DNA from: Actinomycetes bacterium
Lineage (GTDB): Bacteria > Actinomycetota > Acidimicrobiia > Acidimicrobiales > JAKAOS01
Direction: 5' to 3'
NCBI GenBank assembly: GCA_021790615.1
Contig: JAJYGW010000234.1
Coordinates: 1-8,558 of the forward strand
Length of the DNA: 8,558 bases
Positions 1 to 5,624 of the stretch are shown in pieces (within the stretch, counting starts at the first letter, position 1; each line of letters begins with the position of its first letter). Under the pieces are notes generated by a model that did not search any database, had not been told where the DNA came from, and saw only the letters and a program-made list of their open reading frames with translations. A program made the position numbers and the translations under genes.

Positions 1-228
1 GCCCCGTAGCTCCTCGTAGCGCTCGCCCGCCTCCATGACGACGGTCATCGTCGGATTGCGCAGGAGGTTGCGGGCCTTCTGAGACTTCGCCTTCGTCTCG
101 ATGGCGATGCACCCGTCGAGGAAGCCGAACCACATCGCGACGGCGTGGATGGTCCCGTCGTGGTTGAGCGTGCACATCGTCATGATGCGGCTCTCCTCGA
201 GGAACGCATCCACCTCCTCAGCAGTCAT
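1..228 (-). CDS. PPOX-fold (pyridoxamine 5'-phosphate oxidase-like, possibly F420-dependent) protein, N-terminal part
   Basis: This minus-strand frame is open from an ATG at 228 to the left edge, giving 76 residues of a protein whose C-terminus lies outside the window. It begins MTAEEVDAFLEE, then has a TMCTLNHDGTIHAVAMWF strand pair and an ETKAKSQKARNLLRNP segment followed by a TVVMEAG strand. That order (short helix, first split-barrel strands, a K-x-x-N-L-x-x-P helix, next strand) is the usual N-terminal plan of PPOX-class F420- or flavin-binding split-barrel proteins, which are abundant in actinobacteria. In that family they bind F420, FMN or a related cofactor as small cytoplasmic oxidoreductases; the cofactor and substrate cannot be told from this fragment. 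A GTG at 234 is an alternative start two codons upstream. I preferred the ATG because family members commonly begin with an M-T-x-E-E-like sequence. The gene is divergent from the lipoprotein gene at 391. Confidence 0.8.
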   Translation of the reverse strand, partial: MTAEEVDAFLEESRIMTMCTLNHDGTIHAVAMWFGFLDGCIAIETKAKSQKARNLLRNPTMTVVMEAGERYEELRG

Positions 229-341
229 CCTCACCAGCGCTCGCTGGTTGACACCACCCGATCTCGGGCCTGCGGGGCCGGCCGTCCGGTCGCTGTGACC
301 GGGTCTGGAGGATGCGGCGGGGGCGGTCGAGGGCATGCCGC

Positions 342-351
342 ATCGTAGAAT
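342..351. promoter_or_regulatory. Possible divergent promoter core between the PPOX gene and the SGNH lipoprotein gene
   Basis: On the plus strand TAGAAT (346-351) matches the TATAAT -10 consensus at five of six positions. It would start a transcript near 358, about 33 nt before the ATG at 391. On the opposite strand the overlapping TACGAT (347 down to 342) matches at four of six and could serve the PPOX gene with a leader of about 100 nt. ATCGT also occurs as a direct repeat at 342 and 353. I see no good -35 hexamer at standard spacing for either direction, so this rests on the -10 elements alone. Confidence 0.35.
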
Positions 352-390
352 GATCGTTGTCCTGCACGGCCGGACGCCTAGAGGACCGAT

Positions 391-1194
391 ATGAGAACGC
401 CACCGAACGATCCGCGCACCCGGCGCGCTGCCCGAGGATTCACGCTGCTCGCGGCCGTGGCGCTCGGCATGAGCGCATGCGGCGCCGTGTCCGCCGCATC
501 GCATCGGCAGACCTCGCGTCGGCCCGTCGGCGCCACGCTCGTCGGAGCGCCGCAGCGTGGTGGCGACTCCGAGCACCTGAGGCCGCGGCCCCACACGCCG
601 GGAACGTCGGCGCCGACCGCGTCGACGACCGCGCGGCGGAGCACGAGCACACAACCAGGGACGAGCACGGTCATCGTGCAGGCGGTCACACCGCCGGCGC
701 CCCTGCCGCCGGCCGCTCCCGGACTCGTGCCCGGGCGGGTGACGGTCGTGGGCGACTCTGTCACGATCGACGCCGCGCCGGCGCTGCAGGCGATCATCCC
801 CGGTGTCCAAGTCGATGCAGAGGTCGGCATGCAGTGGGAGACAGGTGTCCAGGTGCTCCAGCAGCTGCGCTCGTCCGGGCAGCTCGGCGCCGTCGTCGTC
901 GTGGCGCTCGGAACGAACGGCCCGGTCTCGGTTGCCCAGTTCCAGCAGATGATGTCGGTGCTCCAGGGAGTGAGCCGTATCGTCTTCGTGACGAACCATG
1001 CGCCCGACTGGTGGGAAGAGCAGAACAACGCCATGTTCGAGTCCGAGGTGCCTCACTACGCCACCGCGCGCATCGCCAACTGGGACGCGGCTGCCAAGGC
1101 CAACCCGCAGTGGCTCTACTCCGACGGGACCCACATGCCGATCGGGCAGGCCGGCGCATACGCCTGGGCAGAGCTCGTGAAGGCTCAGATCTGA
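391..1194 (+). CDS. SGNH-hydrolase-fold lipoprotein (putative exported esterase/acyltransferase-type domain)
   Basis: The 267-residue product is a predicted lipoprotein. A twin-Arg/basic N-terminus (R11-R15) is followed by a hydrophobic stretch, residues 17-27, and a lipobox-like M-S-A-C ending at Cys30, so it should be anchored on the outer face of the membrane. Residues about 38-112 are a Pro/Thr/Ser/Arg-rich linker of low complexity. The globular part, from about 115, has SGNH hydrolase blocks: GDSV with candidate nucleophile Ser123, Gly146, the GTNG block with Asn176, and D-x-x-H (Asp245, His248) completing a plausible Ser-His-Asp triad. This arrangement resembles the SGNH domains fused to the C-terminus of acyltransferase-3 membrane proteins, but here it stands alone on a lipid anchor. 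The ATG at 391 is preceded by GAGGA (381-385) with 5-nt spacing. Its stop overlaps the start of the reductase gene by one base. An O-acyl esterase acting on cell-envelope glycans is plausible but inferred; the substrate is unknown. Confidence 0.75.
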   Translation: MRTPPNDPRTRRAARGFTLLAAVALGMSACGAVSAASHRQTSRRPVGATLVGAPQRGGDSEHLRPRPHTPGTSAPTASTTARRSTSTQPGTSTVIVQAVTPPAPLPPAAPGLVPGRVTVVGDSVTIDAAPALQAIIPGVQVDAEVGMQWETGVQVLQQLRSSGQLGAVVVVALGTNGPVSVAQFQQMMSVLQGVSRIVFVTNHAPDWWEEQNNAMFESEVPHYATARIANWDAAAKANPQWLYSDGTHMPIGQAGAYAWAELVKAQI

Positions 1195-2201
1195 TGGGCA
1201 GCCTGCGAGCCGTCCTGGCGGCCGAGCCGGAGGGACTGCCGGGTCGGCTTGCCGAGATCGACCGGGCCGACCTGCCGGACGGCGACGTGACGGTACGGGT
1301 CCAGTGGTCGAGCCTGAACTACAAGGACGGCCTCGCAGTGTCCGGGAAGGGCAAGGTCGTGCGCAGCTTCCCGATGGTGTGCGGCGTCGACCTCGCGGGG
1401 GTGGTGGAGGAGTCGGGCTCCCCCGACCTCGAGGCGGGTCAAGCCGTCATCGTCACGGGCTGGGGACTCGGCGAGGAACGTTTCGGCGGGTATGCCGATC
1501 TGGCTCGCGTCCGCAGCGAGTGGGTGGTGCCGGTGCCCGACGGACTCGATGCCCGCCAGGCGATGGCGATCGGGACGGCCGGGCTGACGTCGATGCTCTG
1601 CCTGCTTGCGCTGGAGGCTCACGGGCTCACCCCCGAGCGGGCCGGCGACGCCCCCGTGGTCGTCACGGGTGCCGCCGGTGGCGTCGGGAGCGTGGCCGTG
1701 GCCTTGCTCGCCGGTCGGGGATACCGGGTCGCCGCAGTCAGCGGCCGGGCGGACCAGCCCGAGCAGGCCGCCTACCTCCGGGGCCTCGGCGCCACCGAGA
1801 TCATCGATCGCGCGGAGCTCGCCGGGGCGCCACCTCGTCCGCTCGACAAGGAGCGCTGGGCCGGCGCCGTCGATGCCGTCGGGGGGCCGATCCTCGCGAC
1901 GGTCATCCGCCAGACCCGCTACGGCGGCTGCGTCGCGGCGTGCGGTCTTGCCGGCGGCGCCGACCTCCCGACGACGGTCCACCCGTTCATCCTGCGGGCT
2001 GTCGACCTCGCCGGAGTCGAGTCGGTCCGCTGCCCGACACCAGTCAGGCGGACGGCCTGGCAGCGTCTCGCCGAGGAGCTGCCTCGCGACCTGCTCGAGG
2101 AGATGACTGTCGAGGCCGCCCTCGAGGACGTGCCGGCACTCGCGGAGGAGATCCTCGCCGGCCGGACGCGGGGCCGCGTCGTGGTGGCCGTCAACCCCTG
2201 A
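1194..2201 (+). CDS. acuI: Acryloyl-CoA reductase-like, NADPH-dependent MDR oxidoreductase (AcuI/YhdH family)
   Basis: The 335-residue product is a zinc-independent medium-chain dehydrogenase/reductase close to the AcuI/YhdH/YhfP subgroup (family length about 325-335). Subgroup signatures are LNYKDGLA (about residues 41-48), GKGKVVRSFPM followed by CGVDLAG, the nucleotide-binding loop AAGGVGS at 160-166, SGR at 183-185 after the second Rossmann strand (typical of NADPH users), and a CGLAGG-DLPTTV-PFILR stretch near the C-terminus. Known members reduce acryloyl-CoA to propionyl-CoA with NADPH, detoxifying acrylate from DMSP breakdown or serving 3-hydroxypropionate assimilation; whether this one does so is inferred from family. 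The ATG overlaps the lipoprotein stop as TGATG, with GAAGG at 1179-1183 as a possible Shine-Dalgarno, so translation is probably coupled. The same frame stays open upstream to 357, but that stretch is the shadow of the lipoprotein gene. Family membership is firm; the exact substrate is less sure. Confidence 0.85.
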   Translation: MGSLRAVLAAEPEGLPGRLAEIDRADLPDGDVTVRVQWSSLNYKDGLAVSGKGKVVRSFPMVCGVDLAGVVEESGSPDLEAGQAVIVTGWGLGEERFGGYADLARVRSEWVVPVPDGLDARQAMAIGTAGLTSMLCLLALEAHGLTPERAGDAPVVVTGAAGGVGSVAVALLAGRGYRVAAVSGRADQPEQAAYLRGLGATEIIDRAELAGAPPRPLDKERWAGAVDAVGGPILATVIRQTRYGGCVAACGLAGGADLPTTVHPFILRAVDLAGVESVRCPTPVRRTAWQRLAEELPRDLLEEMTVEAALEDVPALAEEILAGRTRGRVVVAVNP

Positions 2202-2202
2202 G

Positions 2203-3264
2203 ATGCCGGTCTACGGCGTCCCTTCGAGCACATACCGCGACGGCGGCGTCGGCGGCGTCGGAGCGGGCTGGCCGCGGCGAGCGGTGCACACGGCCTTCGT
2301 CCTGAGCGGTGGTGGGAACCGCGGGGCCGTCCAGGTGGGCATGCTCCGTGCCCTCGTCGAGGCGGGTGTCGAACCGGACCTCCTCGTCGGGACCTCGATC
2401 GGCGCGATCAACGGAGCTGCCTTCGCAGCGCTTCCCACCATCGAGGGCGTCTACCTGGCCGCGGACGTCTGGCGTCGGATCGCTGCGAGCGACGTGTTCC
2501 CGAGGAGGCGGTTCCATGGGACGTGGCGTTTCTTGGAGAGGCGCCCGGGAGTGTTCTCCATGGACGGGCTGCGGTCGCTCGTGGCCGGATACCTGCGTTT
2601 CGAGCGGTTGGAGGACGCGCCGGTGCCGCTGCTCCTCGTCGCGACCCGGCTCGACGACGGCAAGGAGGAGTGGATGACAGAAGGCCCGGCTCTCGACGCC
2701 ATCATGGCGTCGGCGGCGCTGCCCGGCCTGTACCCGGCTGTTGACATCGGCGACCGGCGCTACATCGACGGCGGAGTGCTCGACAACGTGGCGATCTCCG
2801 CTGCGCTGGCGGCGGGTGCCGAGCGCGTCTACGTCTTGTTGTGCGGGCGGGTGGACGCGCCCCCTCCCGCCTTCACGAGGCCGTTCGAGGCGATGTTCTC
2901 GGCGTTCACGCTGGCCCTCGGCGCCCGAGTCCGCCGTGACCTTGCGGCGATCCCACCGGGCGTCGACGTGATCGTGATGGAGCAGCCGGGGACGGTCCTG
3001 TTCGACCCCGCCGACTTCTCACGCACCGACGAGCTCATCGACCAGGGCTACCGGTCGGCGAGGGACGTCCTCACGGAGTACGAGCGGGCCAAACGCTACG
3101 AAGTGGAGGTCTCCGACCGCGACGACCGCGACGGACTGGGCGAGCGCCTGCGCCGGGTGGCGTCAGTCCGGCGTCAGAGATCGCAAGCGAACCTTCAGTC
3201 GTCGTCGCCGGCTGCGCCGAACGCGGCTCGGGCCGAGGACGAGCCGTCCGGGTCGACGGAATAG
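2203..3264 (+). CDS. Patatin-like phospholipase family protein
   Basis: The 353-residue protein has the full patatin Ser-Asp dyad. The glycine-rich oxyanion loop SGGGNRG is at 35-41, the nucleophile elbow GTSIGA has Ser65, and the D-G-G motif has Asp189. It belongs to the compact bacterial RssA/NTE-like patatins, which hydrolyse acyl esters of phospholipids or other lipids; the substrate is not deducible. There is no signal peptide, so a cytoplasmic or membrane-peripheral location is likely. The ATG at 2203 lies one base after the reductase stop (TGAGATG), which fits reinitiation. No clear Shine-Dalgarno is visible, and the first ~27 residues are Gly-rich and not conserved-looking. An in-frame GTG at 2284, just before the first beta strand, is therefore the main alternative start. 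The last ~50 residues are charged and low complexity. The final 70 nt lie antisense to the end of the metallo-hydrolase gene. Confidence 0.85.
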   Translation: MPVYGVPSSTYRDGGVGGVGAGWPRRAVHTAFVLSGGGNRGAVQVGMLRALVEAGVEPDLLVGTSIGAINGAAFAALPTIEGVYLAADVWRRIAASDVFPRRRFHGTWRFLERRPGVFSMDGLRSLVAGYLRFERLEDAPVPLLLVATRLDDGKEEWMTEGPALDAIMASAALPGLYPAVDIGDRRYIDGGVLDNVAISAALAAGAERVYVLLCGRVDAPPPAFTRPFEAMFSAFTLALGARVRRDLAAIPPGVDVIVMEQPGTVLFDPADFSRTDELIDQGYRSARDVLTEYERAKRYEVEVSDRDDRDGLGERLRRVASVRRQRSQANLQSSSPAAPNAARAEDEPSGSTE

Positions 3265-4340
3265 GCCAGCTGGCCGTCCTCGAGGCGGACCCGCTCGGCC
3301 CCGCCGCGCAAGCGCAGGAACTCGAGGTGGGCGTAGGTCTCACTCTCGGCCATCATCCCCCAGAGCGGGCGGCGGAAGAGCTGCTGGGACATCTCGACAA
3401 CGGTCTGGCGCCCACCTCGGCCGATCTCGCGCAGCGCGCGGAGGCGGTCCTCGTGGTGGTCGACGATCTCCTCGATGCGGCCGCGGAGATCGGGGAACGG
3501 GTGGCCGTGTGCCGGGAGCACCAACTGGACGGGACCGATCTCGAGCAGGCGGGCGAGTGAGACGAGGAAGCTGCCGAGTGGGTCACGCAGGGGTGACAGC
3601 CCGCCGACGTGCGGTGTGATGGTGGGCAGCACGTGGTCGCCCGAGACGAGCAGTCCCTCCGCCGGCTCGTAGAGGCAGAGGTGGTCGCCCGTGTGGCCCG
3701 GGGTGTGAAGGGCGCGCCACTGCCGACCCGCGAACGTGAGCGTGTCGCCGTCGTCCACGCGCCTGGTCGGGATCGGTGGCCGCATGCTCGGGACGAGTCC
3801 CCTCGTGGCGAGGCGGCGGACGATCTTCTGGCGCCGGCTGGTGGGAAAGGGGCTGCCGCCCCAGGGCGTGCGTCGTGCGCGTATGAGGCCGAGGTAGCCG
3901 GTGTCGTCCTCCTCTGCCTCGTCGGCGTCCGAGGTGTCGGGGGGTGCCGCGACCGAGTGGGTGTGCGGGATGGGTTCGAACCACGTGTGGAAGCGCCGCT
4001 CGGCGACGAGATCCGCACCGGCTGCGTGCGCGAGGCGGCCGGCCGAGCCGAAGTGGTCCGGGTGCGAGTGGGTGACGACGACCGTGTGGACGTCGCGGAT
4101 CGCGAGCCCGGCGGCTCGCAGGCGCTGGCGGATGGCTGACCAGGTCTCTCCGCCGGGAAGGCCTGCGTCGACGATCGTCGCTCCGCGGTCGTCGACCAGC
4201 GCGTACGAGTTGACGTGCCCGAGCCCGGTGAAGTTGATGGGGATCTGGAGCCGGATCACGCCGGCTGCGAGCTCGGTGGGCTCGGGGGAAGCCGGCTCCT
4301 GCTCCTGCTTGCGCGGTCGCCCGGAAGGATCCGCGGTCAC
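3195..4340 (-). CDS. Metallo-beta-lactamase-fold hydrolase with C-terminal winged-helix-like domain
   Basis: The 381-residue protein carries a complete binuclear metal site: H91-x-H93-x-D95-H96 (THSHPDH), His216 in TPGH, Asp235 in SGDH and His278 in PAHGH. After the MBL core, residues about 285-350 form a helical segment ([14 protein letters not shown], later ETYAHLEFL) like the small winged-helix domain of LACTB2-type and related MBL proteins. Such enzymes hydrolyse thioesters, lactones, phosphodiesters or RNA; nothing here fixes the substrate. A strongly acidic insertion (about 135-146, within [10 protein letters not shown]) sits in the loop between the HxHxDH motif and the second metal ligand. 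The start is GTG, overlapping the orn stop as GTGA, so the two are probably one operon with coupled translation. The C-terminus ends in DDD after a Ser/Ala-rich tail and overlaps the patatin gene tail-to-tail. Confidence 0.85.
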   Translation of the reverse strand: MTADPSGRPRKQEQEPASPEPTELAAGVIRLQIPINFTGLGHVNSYALVDDRGATIVDAGLPGGETWSAIRQRLRAAGLAIRDVHTVVVTHSHPDHFGSAGRLAHAAGADLVAERRFHTWFEPIPHTHSVAAPPDTSDADEAEEDDTGYLGLIRARRTPWGGSPFPTSRRQKIVRRLATRGLVPSMRPPIPTRRVDDGDTLTFAGRQWRALHTPGHTGDHLCLYEPAEGLLVSGDHVLPTITPHVGGLSPLRDPLGSFLVSLARLLEIGPVQLVLPAHGHPFPDLRGRIEEIVDHHEDRLRALREIGRGGRQTVVEMSQQLFRRPLWGMMAESETYAHLEFLRLRGGAERVRLEDGQLAYSVDPDGSSSARAAFGAAGDDD

Positions 4341-4936
4341 GCGTCGGTCGCCGCGGTCGTGTCGGTCTCCATGCCCGGACCCTTCGCCGTGCCCGGTGCC
4401 GCATCCGGTGGCCGGATGAAGTGCTCCTTGTAGTAGGCGAGCTCGGCGACGCTCTCGCGGATGTCGTCAAGCGCGCGATGTGCCGTGACCTTGTGCGGCC
4501 TCGCCGAGTACACCGCGGGGCTCCAGCGGCGGCAGAGCTCTTTCAGTGTCGAGACATCGATGCTGCGGTAGTGGAAGTGCGCGTCGAGCTCGGGCAGATA
4601 AGCGCGGAGGAAGCTCCTGTCGACTGCGATGGAGTTGCCGCAGAGCGGGGTCTCGCCGGCAGGGACGTGCTGGCGGACGAACTCGAGCGTGGCGCGCCCT
4701 GCCTCCTCCAGCGAGACGGTCGACGCACGGATCGCCTCGAGCAGGCCCGAGCCCGTGTGCATCCGGCGGACGATCTGCTCCATGGCATCGAGATGTTCGT
4801 CCCCGGCGTGCACGACGACATCGGGCCCTTCGGCGACGATCTCGAGGTCGTCGTCGGTCACGAGCGTCGCGATCTCGACGATGACGTGGCGCTCTGGATC
4901 GAGACCGGTCATCTCCAGATCCATCCACACGAGCAC
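4337..4936 (-). CDS. orn: Oligoribonuclease (DEDDh 3'-5' exoribonuclease)
   Basis: The 199-residue product is a clear Orn. It opens with [11 protein letters not shown], giving Asp6 and Glu8, then has [11 protein letters not shown] with Asp106, a [14 protein letters not shown] segment with a conserved Tyr near 123, and [10 protein letters not shown] with His153 and Asp158. The spacing of these residues equals that of the E. coli enzyme, offset by about five. Orn degrades 2-5-nt RNA fragments to mononucleotides in the cytoplasm and, in many bacteria, clears linear pGpG from cyclic-di-GMP turnover. The C-terminal ~25 residues (Pro/Ala/Thr-rich) are an unconserved tail. The start is GTG at 4936; an in-frame stop (TAG) at 4966-4964 and the absence of other plausible starts limit alternatives, although GTG at 4930 is possible. 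No Shine-Dalgarno is visible. It is divergent from dut and upstream of the coupled MBL hydrolase gene. Confidence 0.95.
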   Translation of the reverse strand: MLVWMDLEMTGLDPERHVIVEIATLVTDDDLEIVAEGPDVVVHAGDEHLDAMEQIVRRMHTGSGLLEAIRASTVSLEEAGRATLEFVRQHVPAGETPLCGNSIAVDRSFLRAYLPELDAHFHYRSIDVSTLKELCRRWSPAVYSARPHKVTAHRALDDIRESVAELAYYKEHFIRPPDAAPGTAKGPGMETDTTAATDA

Positions 4937-4978
4937 GGGCGGTGATCGTAATGACCTTGTCCACTACGTTGCGAAGTG
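4937..4978. promoter_or_regulatory. Divergent orn/dut intergenic promoter region
   Basis: About 40 bp separate the GTG of orn (4936) from the ATG of dut (4979), and both genes need a promoter here or inside each other. On the minus strand TACGAT (4950 down to 4945) is a fair -10 element only eight bases before the orn GTG, and TTCGCA lies 19 nt upstream of it. On the plus strand TACGTT (4965-4970) is a weak -10 candidate eight bases before the GTG/ATG pair of dut. Neither gene has a recognisable Shine-Dalgarno, so leaderless or near-leaderless transcripts are suggested, as is common in actinobacteria. Confidence 0.4.
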
Positions 4979-5419
4979 ATGCTCGAGATCCCCACCGTGC
5001 GCCTCGACCCGGCAGCTCGCCTGCCCGAGCCCGCGAGGGACGGGGATGCCGGTCTCGACCTGCGATCGACGGTGGACGTGAAGGTTCCGGCACGCGGTGG
5101 GAGAGTGCTGGTGCCGACGGGAATCGCGGTGGAGATCCCGGCAGGCAGGGCTGGTCTCGTGCTGCCGCGGAGCGGCCTCGCCTTACGCCACGGGGTCACC
5201 TGCCTGAACGCGCCCGGGCTCATCGACTCGGGCTACAGGGGCGAGGTGTCGGTGATCCTCGTCAACCACGACCCCGTCGCTGATTTCGAGGTGCACGTCG
5301 GGGACCGGATCGCACAGCTCGTCGTGATGACCCTGGACCAGGCCGTCCTCGTCGACACAGCCGCGCTCTCGTCGAGCGAGCGAGGTGAGGGGGGTTTCGG
5401 GCACACCGGAGTGCGCTGA
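4979..5419 (+). CDS. dut: Deoxyuridine 5'-triphosphate nucleotidohydrolase (dUTPase)
   Basis: The 146-residue product shows all five motifs of trimeric dUTPases in order: AGLDLRS (24-30), PRSGLA (63-68), GLIDSGYRGE (80-89, with catalytic Asp83), GDRIAQL (108-114) and the C-terminal glycine-rich RGEGGFGHTG (135-144). It hydrolyses dUTP to dUMP and pyrophosphate in the cytoplasm, keeping uracil out of DNA and supplying dUMP for thymidylate synthesis. Length and motif spacing are normal for the family, so it should be functional. A GTG at 4976 directly precedes the ATG and could be the actual start, adding one residue. There is no Shine-Dalgarno. It is transcribed divergently from orn and followed 14 nt after its stop by a perfect hairpin, so it is probably monocistronic. 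Confidence 0.95.
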   Translation: MLEIPTVRLDPAARLPEPARDGDAGLDLRSTVDVKVPARGGRVLVPTGIAVEIPAGRAGLVLPRSGLALRHGVTCLNAPGLIDSGYRGEVSVILVNHDPVADFEVHVGDRIAQLVVMTLDQAVLVDTAALSSSERGEGGFGHTGVR

Positions 5420-5433
5420 CGGATCGGCAGGCG

Positions 5434-5456
5434 CGACGTCACTCCTCCTGACGTCG
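5434..5456 (+). terminator. Perfect 8-bp hairpin after dut (terminator or operator)
   Basis: CGACGTCA (5434-5441) and TGACGTCG (5449-5456) are exact reverse complements around a 7-nt loop, CTCCTCC. It begins 14 nt after the dut stop, the expected place for a terminator. No T-tract follows, so it would be a tail-less actinobacterial-type terminator, or else a binding site for a dimeric regulator of the downstream acyltransferase gene. Confidence 0.45.
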
Positions 5457-5624
5457 ATGAGCCACGTTGCAGCCTCTTGAACTCTCGGTCTTCCGCTGTA
5501 CCGGTGGGCGGACGCCTCGCTAACCTTCATCAGCTACGACGCGCGGCGGCACTCCGGGCGCGTGCGAGGTTCCGGCACGCCAGCCCGGGAGCGCAGCCAA
5601 CGGCCAGCGTGAGGAGGGATCCAG
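5457..5624 (+). other. Leader/intergenic region upstream of the WS/DGAT gene
   Basis: Between dut and the acyltransferase there are 205 nt without a supported gene. Apart from the hairpin at 5434-5456, I see TTGAAC at 5477-5482 (a fair -35 but with no good -10 at 16-18 nt) and TAACCT at 5521-5526 (a weak TAnnnT -10). Neither makes a convincing promoter. The region ends with a strong Shine-Dalgarno AGGAGG at 5612-5617, seven bases before the ATG at 5625. That fixes the start of the acyltransferase and rules out the longer shadow frames across it. Confidence 0.6.

Noticed and set aside
248..253. A perfect TTGACA -35 hexamer upstream of the lipoprotein gene.
   Set aside because: No -10-like sequence lies 16-18 nt downstream; at that distance the sequence is GC-rich. 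It is too far from TAGAAT at 346 to pair with it.
286..302. A 6-bp inverted repeat, CCGGTC / GACCGG, with a 5-nt loop between the PPOX and lipoprotein genes.
   Set aside because: Stems this short arise often by chance in GC-rich DNA, and the position, between divergent genes and away from the promoter-like site, gives no added support.
357..1193. An open frame that extends the reductase gene upstream to give a 614-residue product.
   Set aside because: The extra part is Arg/Ala-rich and shadows the lipoprotein gene, which has a Shine-Dalgarno, lipobox and SGNH motifs. The reductase has its own ATG at 1194 at the position expected for its family.
1185..1982. A 265-residue antisense frame across the reductase gene.
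   Set aside because: Its composition is typical of a high-GC shadow frame, it has no domain signature, and it opposes a well-supported gene.
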